From contig CALVWW010000003.1 of assembly GCA_944368155.1 (NCBI GenBank), positions 1-64,000 of the forward strand: DNA of 64,000 nucleotides, written 5' to 3'. Below are positions 7,411-15,950 of the stretch, piece by piece. The notes beneath the pieces were generated by a model. That model was not told the origin of the DNA. It saw nothing but the letters and a program-made list of their open reading frames with translations, and ran no database searches. The position numbers and the translations under genes were made by a program. How positions within the stretch are numbered: the stretch's first letter is position 1; each line of letters begins with the position of its first letter. The stretch comes from an uncultured Clostridia bacterium (GTDB lineage Bacteria > Bacillota > Clostridia > Christensenellales > Borkfalkiaceae).

Positions 7411-9093
7411 TCAGTGCTTTATCGGCATTCCGCAGGGATGACGCGCAACGCCCGCCTCCTCGGCCTCGCCTTTGATTGCTGCAAACAAACGCCACCCACC
7501 TGAAAAATTATAACAATCAAAACCATATCCCATGAGAATGCGGCAGGCAATATAACTTCTCAGTCCGCTGTGGCAGTTTACATAAATCTTTTTCCCCTTA
7601 GGAATCTCAGGCAAACGGGCGCGCAATTCGTCTACAGGTATATTTACAGCCCTTGCAAAGTGTCCGGAAGCAAACTCCTCCGCCGTTCTTACATCAAGAA
7701 TGAAATTCCGGTTATCTGAAAGCACAGAGTTGAGTTCGTACCAATAGAACTGCTTCACCCCGCCGAGCACATCCTCTATTACATAACCGGCCATATTTAC
7801 CGGGTCCTTCGCCGATGAATACGGCGGAGCATAAGATAAATCAAGCTCCTGCAAGTCATACGCCGTCATGCCCGACTTTATCGCTGCGGCAAATACATCT
7901 ATTCGTTTATCAACACCCTCATACCCCACCGCCTGGGCACCGAGAATTTTGCCGCCCGAACTTTCGAAGAGCACTTTTAAAGTCATATTCCGCGCTCCGG
8001 GATAATAAGTTGCATGATTTGCCGAAAAGAGCGTAACCGACTGAAAATCATAACCCGCCTGTTTTGCTGCATGGGATGAAAGCCCGGTAAACGCACAAGT
8101 GAGCCCGAATACTTTTATCACGGAAGAACCTATGCCGCCCGCGTATGAAGTCGCTTTGCCGAAGATGTTGTCGGCCGCAATCCTGCCCTGCTTATTCGCC
8201 GGACCCGCAAGCGCAATGAGAGTATTTTGGCCGCTGATACCGTTTTTTATCTGTACGGCGTCGCCGACGGCATAAATATTTTCGTCGGAAGTGCGCATAT
8301 GCTCATTTACGACAACCGCTCTCTTAATACCGAGTTCAAGGCCCGCGTCCTCTGCAAGACTTGTTTCCGGCAAAACCCCGAGAGCCACTATCGCAAAATC
8401 AGCCGCATAAGCTTTTCCTCCCGCAACAACATTTACCGTGCCGCCAAAACTCTCAAAAGACGAGGCCATTGAGGAGAGTACGAGCTCTATGCCGTTTCTT
8501 CTCAATTCGGAATGGAGAAAACCCGCCATTTCGTAGTCAATTTGCGGCAGCACCTGGTCCATGCCCTGTATAAGCGTCACTTTAATGCCGCGGCTCACAA
8601 GATTTTCAGCCGCCTCAAGGCCGATAAAGCCCCCGCCGGCAACTATGGCTTTTTTCGGAGAATTTTGTCTTATAAAATCGTCGATTGCAAAAGTATCTTC
8701 CACTGTGCGGAGAGTGAAAAATCTTTCTCCTTCTGCGCCCGGGGGAACAATCGGCTTTGCTCCCGGAGAATATATGAGTTTATCGTAGTTCTCCTCATAC
8801 ACCCTGCCTTCTGCCCGCACAGCAACTTTTCTGTTGATACGGTCTATTTTAACCACTTCGCTGTTTACGCGCACATCTATATTGAAGCGGCGCCTAAAGC
8901 TTTGCGGCGTCTGCAAGGTCAGGGCAGAGCGCTCCTTAATTTCGCCGCCGATATAATACGGAAGTCCGCAATTTGCATAAGAAACAAATCCGCTCCGCTC
9001 GAAAATTATAATCTCCGCACTCTCGTCAAGCCTTCTGAGCCGCGCGGCCGCCGTAGCGCCGCCGGCGACTCCACCAATTATTACAACCTTCAT
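7411..9093 (-). CDS. CoA-disulfide/polysulfide reductase with C-terminal rhodanese
   Basis: 560 aa. Residues 1-445 are a FAD pyridine-nucleotide disulfide oxidoreductase: GGVAGGATAAARLRR (FAD site), the redox cysteine in SYANCGLPY near residue 43, an NAD(P)H-binding GGGFIGLEAAENL, and a second FAD block with IYAVGDAV. The last 100 residues are a rhodanese domain with the active cysteine in YVNCHSGLRS. This architecture is known from CoADR-Rhd/Npsr enzymes, which reduce CoA persulfide, polysulfide or CoA disulfide with NAD(P)H. Cytoplasmic; likely sulfur or thiol redox handling in an anaerobe. Monocistronic. Confidence 0.93.
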   Translation of the reverse strand: MKVVIIGGVAGGATAAARLRRLDESAEIIIFERSGFVSYANCGLPYYIGGEIKERSALTLQTPQSFRRRFNIDVRVNSEVVKIDRINRKVAVRAEGRVYEENYDKLIYSPGAKPIVPPGAEGERFFTLRTVEDTFAIDDFIRQNSPKKAIVAGGGFIGLEAAENLVSRGIKVTLIQGMDQVLPQIDYEMAGFLHSELRRNGIELVLSSMASSFESFGGTVNVVAGGKAYAADFAIVALGVLPETSLAEDAGLELGIKRAVVVNEHMRTSDENIYAVGDAVQIKNGISGQNTLIALAGPANKQGRIAADNIFGKATSYAGGIGSSVIKVFGLTCAFTGLSSHAAKQAGYDFQSVTLFSANHATYYPGARNMTLKVLFESSGGKILGAQAVGYEGVDKRIDVFAAAIKSGMTAYDLQELDLSYAPPYSSAKDPVNMAGYVIEDVLGGVKQFYWYELNSVLSDNRNFILDVRTAEEFASGHFARAVNIPVDELRARLPEIPKGKKIYVNCHSGLRSYIACRILMGYGFDCYNFSGGWRLFAAIKGEAEEAGVARHPCGMPIKH

Positions 9094-9232
9094 CCAAACC
9101 TCCGTTAAACGAAAACAGCAGAATCATGCGCCGCTGTTATATCTAAGTATATTTACCGCGAATTATTATATCACAAAGGCGCTTATAATTCAACAGGTGA
9201 ATCAAAAACAAACACACTCAAAAGCAGAAAAA

Positions 9233-9259
9233 CGGCGTGCAAAACTTTTTTGCGCGCCG
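9233..9259 (-). terminator. Terminator of the spoVA operon
   Basis: Read on the minus strand, a GCG-rich stem (one wobble) is extended by an A/T stem (TTTT with AAAA) and ends in GTTTTT. It lies about 25 bases past the small ORF that follows spoVAE, so it would close the whole operon. Confidence 0.65.
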
Positions 9260-9284
9260 CCTTTGATTTGAACATTATTGAATT

Positions 9285-9377
9285 TTATTCTTCCTTGTTC
9301 GGCAACCCGTTTACAAACTCATCTATAGTGAGCTGTTCGACGTCCCCGGGAGCGTTGTTGTCCTTACCGAAAGACAA
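9285..9377 (-). CDS. Small acidic ORF after spoVAE (30 aa)
   Basis: TTG start at 9377, stop at 9285-9287. The product has 30 residues, starts MSFGKDNN and ends FVNGLPNKEE. TTAGGTGG lies 3 bases before TTG, a short but usable spacing, and only 29 bp separate the ORF from the spoVAE stop. The operon terminator comes right after it. Composition is unlike random sequence (acidic, no Cys, Trp or His). I do not recognise a family. It could be a chance frame; gene order and the ribosome site favour a real small protein. Confidence 0.4.
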   Translation of the reverse strand: MSFGKDNNAPGDVEQLTIDEFVNGLPNKEE

Positions 9378-9406
9378 TTTCCACCTAAGGCGATACAGTC
9401 AAATTT

Positions 9407-9793
9407 TTAATTGCGTTTGGTTTTAGAATGGAACAGAAGCGACATAATGAACGAAAAAACAACCGCCGCGGTCACGCCAGCGCTTGCCGCCGTGAGCGAG
9501 CCTGTAACTGCATAAAAAAATCCCTTCTCCGCCCCCTTTATCGCTCCGTTGGCAAGCAGATAGCCAAACCCTGATATAGGTACGGTTGCACCCGCGCCGG
9601 CAAAATCAACAAGCGGCTGATATAACCCGAGCGCCGTAAGCACAACTCCTCCCAGCATAAAAAAAACGAGTATTTTGCCCGAAGTGAGCGACGTTATATT
9701 TATTATTATCTGGGCAATAACGCATATGGCGCCGCCTACAGCAAACGCTTTGAAATACATAAATAAAATTTCAAGAATTTTTTCTGTTGGCAT
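9407..9793 (-). CDS. spoVAE: Stage V sporulation protein AE
   Basis: 128 aa with four hydrophobic helices and the SpoVAC/AE family block TVPISGFGYLLANGAIKGAEKG near residues 70-90. With SpoVAC and SpoVAD it forms the channel of the spore inner membrane through which calcium-dipicolinate enters during sporulation and leaves on germination. Starts 9 bp after spoVAD with a GGTGTAAAC leader. The order AC-AD-AE is the usual clostridial arrangement. Confidence 0.93.
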   Translation of the reverse strand: MPTEKILEILFMYFKAFAVGGAICVIAQIIINITSLTSGKILVFFMLGGVVLTALGLYQPLVDFAGAGATVPISGFGYLLANGAIKGAEKGFFYAVTGSLTAASAGVTAAVVFSFIMSLLFHSKTKRN

Positions 9794-9802
9794 GTTTACA
9801 CC

Positions 9803-10816
9803 TCACTGTGCGCCGGCCGCAAGGCTTTCAAGCTCAACGGCATGGCTTATGCACGGTATGCTTTCGCCCTGGCCTGAGGAGACGGTCGAAAGCAGTGCGC
9901 CGGTTGCCGCAAATAATACCTTTTTATACAGCCCGGCATTCATCTTTGTAAATACGTAAGAATTCATCACGACTGCCGAACAGCCCGCTCCGCTGCCCCC
10001 CTGAAACTCATCTTCTATCACCTTATAAATTATTTCACCGCAATCGACATGATTTGACGAAATATCGTAGCTCTTCTCCCACATGAGGTCTTTGAGTATT
10101 CTGCTGCCGAGCGCACCGAGGTCGCCTGTAATTATCATGTCATAATCTTCAGGCTTGGTCCCCGTATCTTTGAAGTGGCGCATTATGGTGTCGGCAGCCG
10201 CAGGGGCCATGGCGGCACCCATATTGTTTACGTCGGTGACGCCCCAGTCGCGCACTCTGCCGAGCGTGGCGCTGGTGATTGCAATCTTACCGACGGCGTC
10301 TGAAATTACGCACGCGCCGGCACCTGTAACTGTCCACTGCGACTGAGGAGGGCGTGTACAACCGAGTTCCAGCGGATAACGGTATTGCCTTTCGGCAGAG
10401 GCAAAATGGCTGCCCGTTGCCGCCACGCAGTTGCAAGCAAAGCCGCTGTCTACCAGCGCCGCAGATAGCAGCATGCTTTCACTCATGGTAGAACATGCGC
10501 TGTAAAGCCCCAAAAAAGGAAATTCAAAGTCGCGCGCGGCAAAACTTGCAGAAATTATCTGATTTAAAAGGTCGCCCGAGAGCATAGCGTCTATATCGCA
10601 GTCGGTGAGTCCGCCCTTTTCCACCGCCAAACTTATAGCGCCCGACAGCATCTTGCACTCTGCTTTTTCGTATGTGCTTTCTCCGTACATATCATCTGAA
10701 AGTGTTATATCGGCATAATTGCCTATAACACCCTCTTTCTCTTTTGACCCGCATATCGCCGCATAAGAGCGCACGCGCGGACGCGTTTTAAAAAACAATG
10801 TATTGCCTTTTTTCAT
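9803..10816 (-). CDS. spoVAD: Stage V sporulation protein AD
   Basis: 337 aa, full length. A thiolase/KAS-like fold without fatty-acid synthase function; the family binds dipicolinic acid. Visible marks: ICGSKEKEGV and the DMYGESTYEKAE segment near the start, LGLYSACSTMSESM in the cysteine loop, ATGSHFASAERQYRYPLE, and the C-terminal GSGAGCSAVV. It sits between the membrane partners SpoVAC and SpoVAE and is expected at the spore inner membrane surface. Confidence 0.95.
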   Translation of the reverse strand: MKKGNTLFFKTRPRVRSYAAICGSKEKEGVIGNYADITLSDDMYGESTYEKAECKMLSGAISLAVEKGGLTDCDIDAMLSGDLLNQIISASFAARDFEFPFLGLYSACSTMSESMLLSAALVDSGFACNCVAATGSHFASAERQYRYPLELGCTRPPQSQWTVTGAGACVISDAVGKIAITSATLGRVRDWGVTDVNNMGAAMAPAAADTIMRHFKDTGTKPEDYDMIITGDLGALGSRILKDLMWEKSYDISSNHVDCGEIIYKVIEDEFQGGSGAGCSAVVMNSYVFTKMNAGLYKKVLFAATGALLSTVSSGQGESIPCISHAVELESLAAGAQ

Positions 10817-10903
10817 ATAGTTCAGCCGTAAATATGTATCGCTCTTTTATACGCGCCGCCCGCAAATCAGGCGGCGCAAAGCAGTTGAAACAAGCAGAAT
10901 TTA

Positions 10904-11353
10904 TTATAAAAAATAGTAGATTATTCCCACAATCACGCCCGAAAATACGCCGTAAACTATTATAGCTCCCGCAACGTTGAACATTTTGGCAGCAGTGCCG
11001 TAGATGTAACCTTCTGTGCGGAATTCAATCGCCGGCGAGGTGACAGAGTTTGCAAACCCAGTTATCGGAACTATTGAACCGGCGCCCGCATGTCGGCCTA
11101 TCCTGTCATATACGCCGAATCCGGTCAGAAGGCAGCCGAAAAAAATCAGTATAACAGATACCGTGCCGGCAAGCTCGTCCCCCGAAAGGCCGGCGTATTC
11201 AAGCATATAGCGCAAAAACTGGCCTATCGTGCAGATAAGTCCCCCCACTCCGAAGGCGGCCAGACAATTTTTAAAATGCTTGGTGGGAGGGTCGAGCGCC
11301 CGAACATACTTCAGGTAGTTATTGTTGCAATTCTGAGCATTTTTACCTGTCAT
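10904..11353 (-). CDS. spoVAC: Stage V sporulation protein AC
   Basis: 149 aa with four membrane helices; the family block SIVPITGFANSVTSPAIEFRTEG is at residues 93-115. SpoVAC is reported as a mechanosensitive channel component for dipicolinate. GGAGGGAGAGGTG lies just upstream of ATG, inside a small overlapping ORF (11343-11447). An 87-bp gap before spoVAD has no obvious terminator. Confidence 0.94.
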   Translation of the reverse strand: MTGKNAQNCNNNYLKYVRALDPPTKHFKNCLAAFGVGGLICTIGQFLRYMLEYAGLSGDELAGTVSVILIFFGCLLTGFGVYDRIGRHAGAGSIVPITGFANSVTSPAIEFRTEGYIYGTAAKMFNVAGAIIVYGVFSGVIVGIIYYFL

Positions 11354-11447
11354 TTTTCACCTCTCCCTCCTTGGGCACCTTAAAACAAGTCTCCCGTTCG
11401 TCACGGCGGGCAAGGTCAATTTCCCTCATTATTTTCCGTCCGCTCAT
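11343..11447 (-). CDS. Small ORF bridging SDR and spoVAC (34 aa)
   Basis: ATG overlaps the SDR stop (ATGA junction) and the frame ends 11 bases inside spoVAC, so it fills the gap exactly. An AGAGGT ribosome site lies 7 bases upstream. The 34-residue product is strongly charged (starts MSGRKIMREI, ends GEVKNDR). I know no family. Its likely role could simply be translational coupling of spoVAC to the upstream gene. Confidence 0.45.
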   Translation of the reverse strand: MSGRKIMREIDLARRDERETCFKVPKEGEVKNDR

Positions 11448-12250
11448 TGTCCGTACCTCTTTTCCGTCATATAGAGCGTGAGCTTTTCAGGAAGGACACG
11501 GCTCAGAATTCTGTAAGCCGTATTCCTTGCGCCGCAGGTTTTTATCAGAGGAGGGTTGTCCGCATTTATTACCTTGTACATATCCTCAGCGACAGCCGAA
11601 GCCGACATGCCTCCCTGCTCGATTTTCGCAAGCGCTTCCACCGCCCTGTTCAAATTTTTGGCATAGCCGCCGCTGCTGTCTTCGGAATATATTTTACGCT
11701 TGAAAGTAAATCCGGTGGCTGTACCCCCGGGTAAAATCGCGGTCACCTTTATACCGTAACCTTTGAGCTCCTGATTTGCTCCGCGGGCAAGCATTTCGAG
11801 CGCGGCCTTCGAAGCAGAATAAAAACTGTCGAAGATTATGGGAATATCACCACCCAACGAGCCGACGAGAATTATTCTTCCGCCCTTCCTTTTCATATAG
11901 GGAATAACCGTCTGAACGGCTTTGAGCGCGCCGAAGAAATTGACTTCGAAAAGATACCTGAAATCGCTCTCGCGGACATGCTCTATGGGCGCAGCCATAG
12001 AGCAGCCCGCGCTATAGATAAGAAGGTCGGCGCCGTATTTTTCGGCTACGATTTTAATGCTTTTGTATACATCTTCGCCCTCTGAAACATCGGCACATAT
12101 GTTGTTGACCTTTATGTTTATACACGGAGTCCGTGAAATATTGAACACATTCCAGCCGCTCTCCGTAAGACGGAAAACAGTTTCGCACCCGATACCCGAG
12201 CTTCCGCCGACAACTATGGCGGTGCGGGCGCCATCTGCCACATTACTCAT
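11444..12250 (-). CDS. Short-chain dehydrogenase/reductase, first gene of spoVA operon
   Basis: 268 aa classical SDR: cofactor loop GGSSGIG (residues 15-21), NADV-like CADVSEG, SAG near residue 83, the catalytic Ser in VGSLGG and YSASK (Tyr/Lys near 150-154), and PGG after the active site. An acidic residue after beta-2 is not evident, so NADP use is possible. The substrate is unknown. It overlaps the 34-aa ORF before spoVAC and is preceded by a sigma-G-like promoter, which suggests forespore expression. ATG lies only 5 bases after the -10 box, with no ribosome site. Confidence 0.88.
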   Translation of the reverse strand: MSNVADGARTAIVVGGSSGIGCETVFRLTESGWNVFNISRTPCINIKVNNICADVSEGEDVYKSIKIVAEKYGADLLIYSAGCSMAAPIEHVRESDFRYLFEVNFFGALKAVQTVIPYMKRKGGRIILVGSLGGDIPIIFDSFYSASKAALEMLARGANQELKGYGIKVTAILPGGTATGFTFKRKIYSEDSSGGYAKNLNRAVEALAKIEQGGMSASAVAEDMYKVINADNPPLIKTCGARNTAYRILSRVLPEKLTLYMTEKRYGQ

Positions 12251-12255
12251 ACCGT

Positions 12256-12285
12256 TATTTTGCTTAAATTTTACAAAAAATATTC
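12256..12285 (-). promoter_or_regulatory. Sigma-G-like promoter of the SDR-spoVA operon
   Basis: Minus strand: GAATA, 18-bp spacer, CAAAATA, against the sigma-G consensus GMATR-N18-CATAMTA (11 of 12 positions). Expected +1 falls at or next to the SDR ATG, so the mRNA may be leaderless. Confidence 0.6.
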
Positions 12286-13054
12286 AGCCGAAGGCAATAT
12301 CCAGAGCCATCATGAGCACAAAGCCGAAAATTACGCCCAATGTCGCCTTAATCTTGCCGCTTTTGAAACTCTCAGGAATAAGTTCCGAGCATACCACCGC
12401 AAGCATTGCCCCCGCCGAAAAAGATAGCGCAAACGGCAAAATTCCCGTTACGAGAGAAACGGCGACCGCGCCGAAAATGCCGGCGACTATCTCTACAGCG
12501 CCTGAAAGCTGGCCTATAAAGAAACTCTTTGCCCGCGACATACCGTTTGCGCGCAACGGGAAAGCCACGCACATGCCCTCGGGAAAGTTCTGGATTCCAA
12601 TACCGACGGCGAGCATGAGGGCGGCGACGCCCTCCACCACGCCGCCTGAAACTATTGCGCCGAAGGCAACGCCGATTGCAAGCCCCTCCGGAACATTGTG
12701 CGCGGTGACGGCTATTACCATGACGGCGCACTGCTTTTTCTTTCCGCTTGAAAAAGCATGAAGTTTGCCTATCAGAATATCCGTCAGGATTATCAGCAGT
12801 CCGCCGCAGGCAAAGCCGCATGTAAGAATGATATATGAATAGCTCTGCCCGTATTCAAGGGCCGGCAGGAGAAGCGAAAAAAAGGTTGACGCAAGCATTA
12901 TGCCTGCCGCACTGCTCATCATGAAACTGAACGCGCTCTGACTGACATTTTTATAAATAAACACGAGCGACGCACCGGCCGCCGTAAGAATCCATGTAAA
13001 CGAAGTTGCAATCAGCGCCTGCAGCCAGCCGTCAAGTTCAAAAAACCATTGCAC
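12284..13054 (-). CDS. ZIP family divalent metal transporter
   Basis: 256 aa with about eight membrane helices. The two metal-site helices are clear: HNVPEGLAIGVAFG (helix IV) and QNFPEGMCVAFPLR followed by GQLSGAVE (helix V). These motifs put it in the GufA/ZupT branch, which imports zinc and other divalent cations. A hydrophilic loop with SGKKKQ lies before helix IV. Ends right where the sigma-G-like promoter of the next gene begins. Confidence 0.9.
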   Translation of the reverse strand: MQWFFELDGWLQALIATSFTWILTAAGASLVFIYKNVSQSAFSFMMSSAAGIMLASTFFSLLLPALEYGQSYSYIILTCGFACGGLLIILTDILIGKLHAFSSGKKKQCAVMVIAVTAHNVPEGLAIGVAFGAIVSGGVVEGVAALMLAVGIGIQNFPEGMCVAFPLRANGMSRAKSFFIGQLSGAVEIVAGIFGAVAVSLVTGILPFALSFSAGAMLAVVCSELIPESFKSGKIKATLGVIFGFVLMMALDIAFG

Positions 13055-13158
13055 AGTTTTTCTCCCGTAGAATTACTTACTTTCATTCTACGCAGAAGCG
13101 CCGCCGCCTTGTTACCGCGTAAAGCTCCGAAAAAAACGTTGCGAGAGCAAAACAAAGG

Positions 13159-13177
13159 TACTATGCGTGACATAAAT
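13159..13177 (+). promoter_or_regulatory. TACTATG dyad motif, copy 2
   Basis: TACTATGCGTGACATAAAT, in the gap between folA (3' side) and the ZIP gene (5' side). The motif faces away from the ZIP gene, so it need not be its promoter. Confidence 0.5.
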
Positions 13178-13198
13178 TACAATTTTTACGTAAAAAAT

Positions 13199-13223
13199 GC
13201 GCGGCAGAATTTTTCTGCCGCGC
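13199..13223 (-). terminator. Terminator of folA
   Basis: GCGCGGCAGAA/TTCTGCCGCGC perfect 11-bp stem with a 3-nt loop, 18 bp after the folA stop. Confidence 0.75.
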
Positions 13224-13241
13224 AAAATTATCTTTTAAAAG

Positions 13242-13742
13242 TTATATATCCTTTACCGCGTTATTCTTATATGTGTTGAATGTTATGATATAGCCGTTCG
13301 TTTCAACCGGTTCAGACCTGTACTCCAAAGAAAAGTCAGGATTTTTATCGAGATTTTCAAAATAGGCGTCGGCTCCCCCCACGGCGTCGACTTTGGTTAC
13401 GAGCACCTCGCTGCAATAGGGCAACAGGGTTTTATACATCATCGCGCCGCCTATAACGAAAACTTTATCGGAGTCATACTTTTTTATCTCTGCAAAGAGT
13501 TCGTCGAGAGAGTCAACTATCAGGCAGTCATCCCTCTTCTCTCCGTCGGGCCAGAGCACAATGTTCGTGCGGTTTTTAAGCGGCCTGCCGCCGGGAAATG
13601 ATTTTAATGTATTTGAGCCCATAACGACCACATTGCCCGTCGTTGTCTCCCTGAAAAACTTCATATCGGCGGGTATAGCAAACATGAGCCCGTTAGCTTT
13701 ACCAATGCCCCACTCCCTGTCGGCATGCAGAATAGCTTTCAT
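13242..13742 (-). CDS. folA: Dihydrofolate reductase
   Basis: 166 aa. Reduces dihydrofolate to tetrahydrofolate with NADPH. Visible: WGIGKANGLMFAIPADMKFF, including the substrate-site Asp (ADMKFF), VVMGSNTLKSFPGGRPL, and the NADPH loop VFVIGGAMMY. It pairs with thyA 74 bp upstream, which regenerates the dihydrofolate it needs to reduce. An AAGGAG site precedes ATG. The intergenic TACTATG motif at 13778 suggests separate control from thyA. Confidence 0.95.
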   Translation of the reverse strand: MKAILHADREWGIGKANGLMFAIPADMKFFRETTTGNVVVMGSNTLKSFPGGRPLKNRTNIVLWPDGEKRDDCLIVDSLDELFAEIKKYDSDKVFVIGGAMMYKTLLPYCSEVLVTKVDAVGGADAYFENLDKNPDFSLEYRSEPVETNGYIITFNTYKNNAVKDI

Positions 13743-13777
13743 ATCATTCTCCTTTTAATCTCTCGGCCGAGCGCCAA

Positions 13778-13796
13778 TATTATGTAACGCATAGTA
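13778..13796 (-). promoter_or_regulatory. TACTATG dyad motif, copy 3
   Basis: Minus strand TACTATGCGTTACATAATA: TACTATG and CATAATA form a near-perfect dyad around 5 bases. It lies in the thyA-folA gap, oriented towards folA. Confidence 0.55.
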
Positions 13797-13816
13797 CCGC
13801 GCAAAAATATGTCGCT

Positions 13817-14647
13817 TTATTCAGCCACGGGAATATCGTACTTCTTTTTATTGCATTCGTAGTCCACCAGCTTAAAGCTGTCTACCGTAAAATCATAGAA
13901 ATTTTTAACGGAAGGGTCGACCTCTATTTTAGGCGCAGGCAGACACGGCATATCAATTATCTCCTTTACAATAGGAATATGCCTGTCATATATGTGCGCA
14001 TCTGCAATCACATGAACAAGCTCTCCCGCCTTAAGCCCCGAGACCTGAGCAAACATCATCAACAGTACGGCATACTGCACCACATTCCAGTTATTTGCCG
14101 TCAGCATATCGTTTGAACGCTGGTTTAAAATCCCGTTGAGCGTATCGCCCGACACATTGAAAGTCATGGAATACGCGCACGGATACAGATTCATTTCGTT
14201 AAGGTCGGCAAATGTGTAAATATTTGTAAGAATCCTGCGGCTGGCAGGGTTATGCTTCAAATCATACAACACCCTGTCGACCTGGTCGAACTCGCCCTCG
14301 CGGTAACGGTGCTTTACGCCGAGCTGGTAACCGTATGCCTTGCCTATACTGCCGTTTTCGTCTGCCCATTGGTCCCAGATATGCGAATGGAGGTCGTGAA
14401 TATTGTTACTCTTTTTTTGCCATATCCAGAGAATTTCGTCTATGCACGACCGGAAGGCGGTGCGCCTTATGGTGAGAATGGGAAATTCCTTTGAAAGGTC
14501 ATAGCGGTTTACTATGCCGAACTTTTTTACGGTGTGCGCGGGAGTGCCGTCGCTCCACTTAGGGCGGACTTCAAGGTCGGTATCCCAAACGCCGTTTTCA
14601 ATTATATCCTTCATGTTTGAAATAAAAATATCGTCGGCAAGGCTCAT
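13817..14647 (-). CDS. thyA: Thymidylate synthase (ThyA)
   Basis: 276 aa. Methylates dUMP to dTMP using methylene-tetrahydrofolate. The catalytic cysteine is in NLYPCAYSMTF (residue 157), preceded by the phosphate-binding SRR (137-139 region); NQRSND and the Asp/Asn block AHIYDRHIP follow. The PCA in place of PCH and the TANNWN segment are normal for the branch of ThyA common in Clostridia, not a defect. GGAGGAA precedes ATG. First gene of a thyA-folA unit. Confidence 0.95.
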   Translation of the reverse strand: MSLADDIFISNMKDIIENGVWDTDLEVRPKWSDGTPAHTVKKFGIVNRYDLSKEFPILTIRRTAFRSCIDEILWIWQKKSNNIHDLHSHIWDQWADENGSIGKAYGYQLGVKHRYREGEFDQVDRVLYDLKHNPASRRILTNIYTFADLNEMNLYPCAYSMTFNVSGDTLNGILNQRSNDMLTANNWNVVQYAVLLMMFAQVSGLKAGELVHVIADAHIYDRHIPIVKEIIDMPCLPAPKIEVDPSVKNFYDFTVDSFKLVDYECNKKKYDIPVAE

Positions 14648-14674
14648 TGCTAATTCCTCCGCAGCATTTTAAAT

Positions 14675-14703
14675 ATTTTAACATTTAACCGACGCACAGT
14701 CAA
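14675..14703 (-). promoter_or_regulatory. Promoter of thyA
   Basis: TTGACT, 17-bp spacer, TAAAAT on the minus strand, about 28 nt before the start codon. Confidence 0.75.
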
Positions 14704-14719
14704 TCAAATTGATTAAAAG

Positions 14720-14760
14720 TACGCGTGCGGCGGCGCAAATTTTGCGCCGCCGCACGCGTA
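14720..14760. terminator. Long palindromic terminator
   Basis: A perfect 20-bp palindrome arm (TACGCGTGCGGCGGCGCAAA and its complement) lies just after the Nudix-SDR gene and upstream of the thyA promoter. Confidence 0.8.
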
Positions 14761-14767
14761 TAAAAAC

Positions 14768-15943
14768 TCAGAAGGCGTCTTTCTGAGTTCTGCTCCACCG
14801 CTTTGCGATAAAAGTAAGTTTTAACCTCTGCGGAATGAGCGCCGTAAAAACGCGCATCAGCTTGTTTGCAAAACCCGGTATATATTTTATCTTGCCGCGC
14901 GCCGCCGCTCTGAGGCTGCGTTGAGCCACATATTCGGGCGATTTTGCCGCAATTTTACCCCAGATACCCTGTGCCCGGATGTATTCTACAACATCTGGGC
15001 GCGTGTAAACTGCACCCGGCAGCACTGCCGTAACAGTAACTCCCTGTCCCCTCAGCTCCCTTGCAAGTGCAACGGAAAAGCCTGTGAGCGCGCCCTTCAG
15101 CGCGCTGTAAATAGCAAAATACGGCATAGGATACAGCCCCGATACACTGGAAATATTTATAATTTCAAACTTCGGTGCGCGCACGTCGAGGCAGAATCTT
15201 GAGAGCGATATTGCGCCTTCAAAAAGCACCCTTGACTGGAAAATTATTTTACTTTCGTCGTATTTTATAAACGCTTTCTGAATGTCCGCCCCTGCAACAT
15301 TTACAAGGCGGGACAGAGTGTGCCCCTCTAAATTTTTATAAAGTTCCATTCGCGAATGTTCGTCGGTCAAATCGCACGCACACCACATTATCAGAATATC
15401 GGGAAACATGCGCCGGAGTTCTGCCGCGAAAGCCGAAAGTTTTTCTCCGCTTCTGCCCGTTATAAAGAGATTGCAGCCGCGCGCGGCGAGCTCCTTGCAG
15501 AAAGCGCCGCCAATACCGCCTGTTGCGCCTGTAACAAGTGAATATTCCGGTAAAAATTCATGTACTATGTCACGCAGAATACTTCTGTCCGCAGGCGCCC
15601 ACTGTTCTTCGTCAATTTCTGTGAGCTTTATCCAACGGCACTCCTCATGCTCGCGGACGGTATAATCAGAAAGCATTTTGCACAGAAATACAGTTATATT
15701 TACCACTTTGTCGGGATATTCAAATTTCGCGGTGCCGAGCGGACGCAGAACTTCAATTTCAAGGCCGAGCTCTTCACGGCATTCACGGACAAGCGCCTCG
15801 CCTGCACTTTCGCCGCCCTCGATTTTACCGCCGACAAATTCATATTTATGAATGACGTATTCGCTTCCGTACGAACGCCTTGCGGCAAACAAGCTTCCGC
15901 GCTCTACAAAGGCCGCTCCCACTACATCTATCACGTTTTTCAT
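14768..15943 (-). CDS. Nudix hydrolase-SDR fusion protein
   Basis: 391 aa. Residues 1-130 form a MutT-like Nudix domain with a complete box (GGKIEGGESAGEALVRECRE then ELGL, residues 38-61). Residues 138-391 are an SDR: TGATGGIGGAF cofactor loop, NVAGAD, ISSVSG catalytic Ser and YSALK Tyr/Lys. Both sites look intact, so both activities are possible. The frame is continuous across the join (EFLPEYSLVTGA). ATG 15943 is preferred over TTG 15979, which lies inside the -35 box. No ribosome site: the ATG coincides with the predicted transcript start. I know no characterised protein with this arrangement. Confidence 0.85.
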   Translation of the reverse strand: MKNVIDVVGAAFVERGSLFAARRSYGSEYVIHKYEFVGGKIEGGESAGEALVRECREELGLEIEVLRPLGTAKFEYPDKVVNITVFLCKMLSDYTVREHEECRWIKLTEIDEEQWAPADRSILRDIVHEFLPEYSLVTGATGGIGGAFCKELAARGCNLFITGRSGEKLSAFAAELRRMFPDILIMWCACDLTDEHSRMELYKNLEGHTLSRLVNVAGADIQKAFIKYDESKIIFQSRVLFEGAISLSRFCLDVRAPKFEIINISSVSGLYPMPYFAIYSALKGALTGFSVALARELRGQGVTVTAVLPGAVYTRPDVVEYIRAQGIWGKIAAKSPEYVAQRSLRAAARGKIKYIPGFANKLMRVFTALIPQRLKLTFIAKRWSRTQKDAF

Positions 15944-15950
15944 AACATAT

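Noticed and set aside
7411..9093. CoA-disulfide reductase plus rhodanese as a novel fusion
   Set aside because: This architecture is already known from CoADR-Rhd/Npsr enzymes.
13817..14647. ThyA lacking the usual PCH active-site triplet
   Set aside because: NLYPCAYS with a TANNWN segment is normal in the clostridial ThyA branch as I know it; the cysteine is present.
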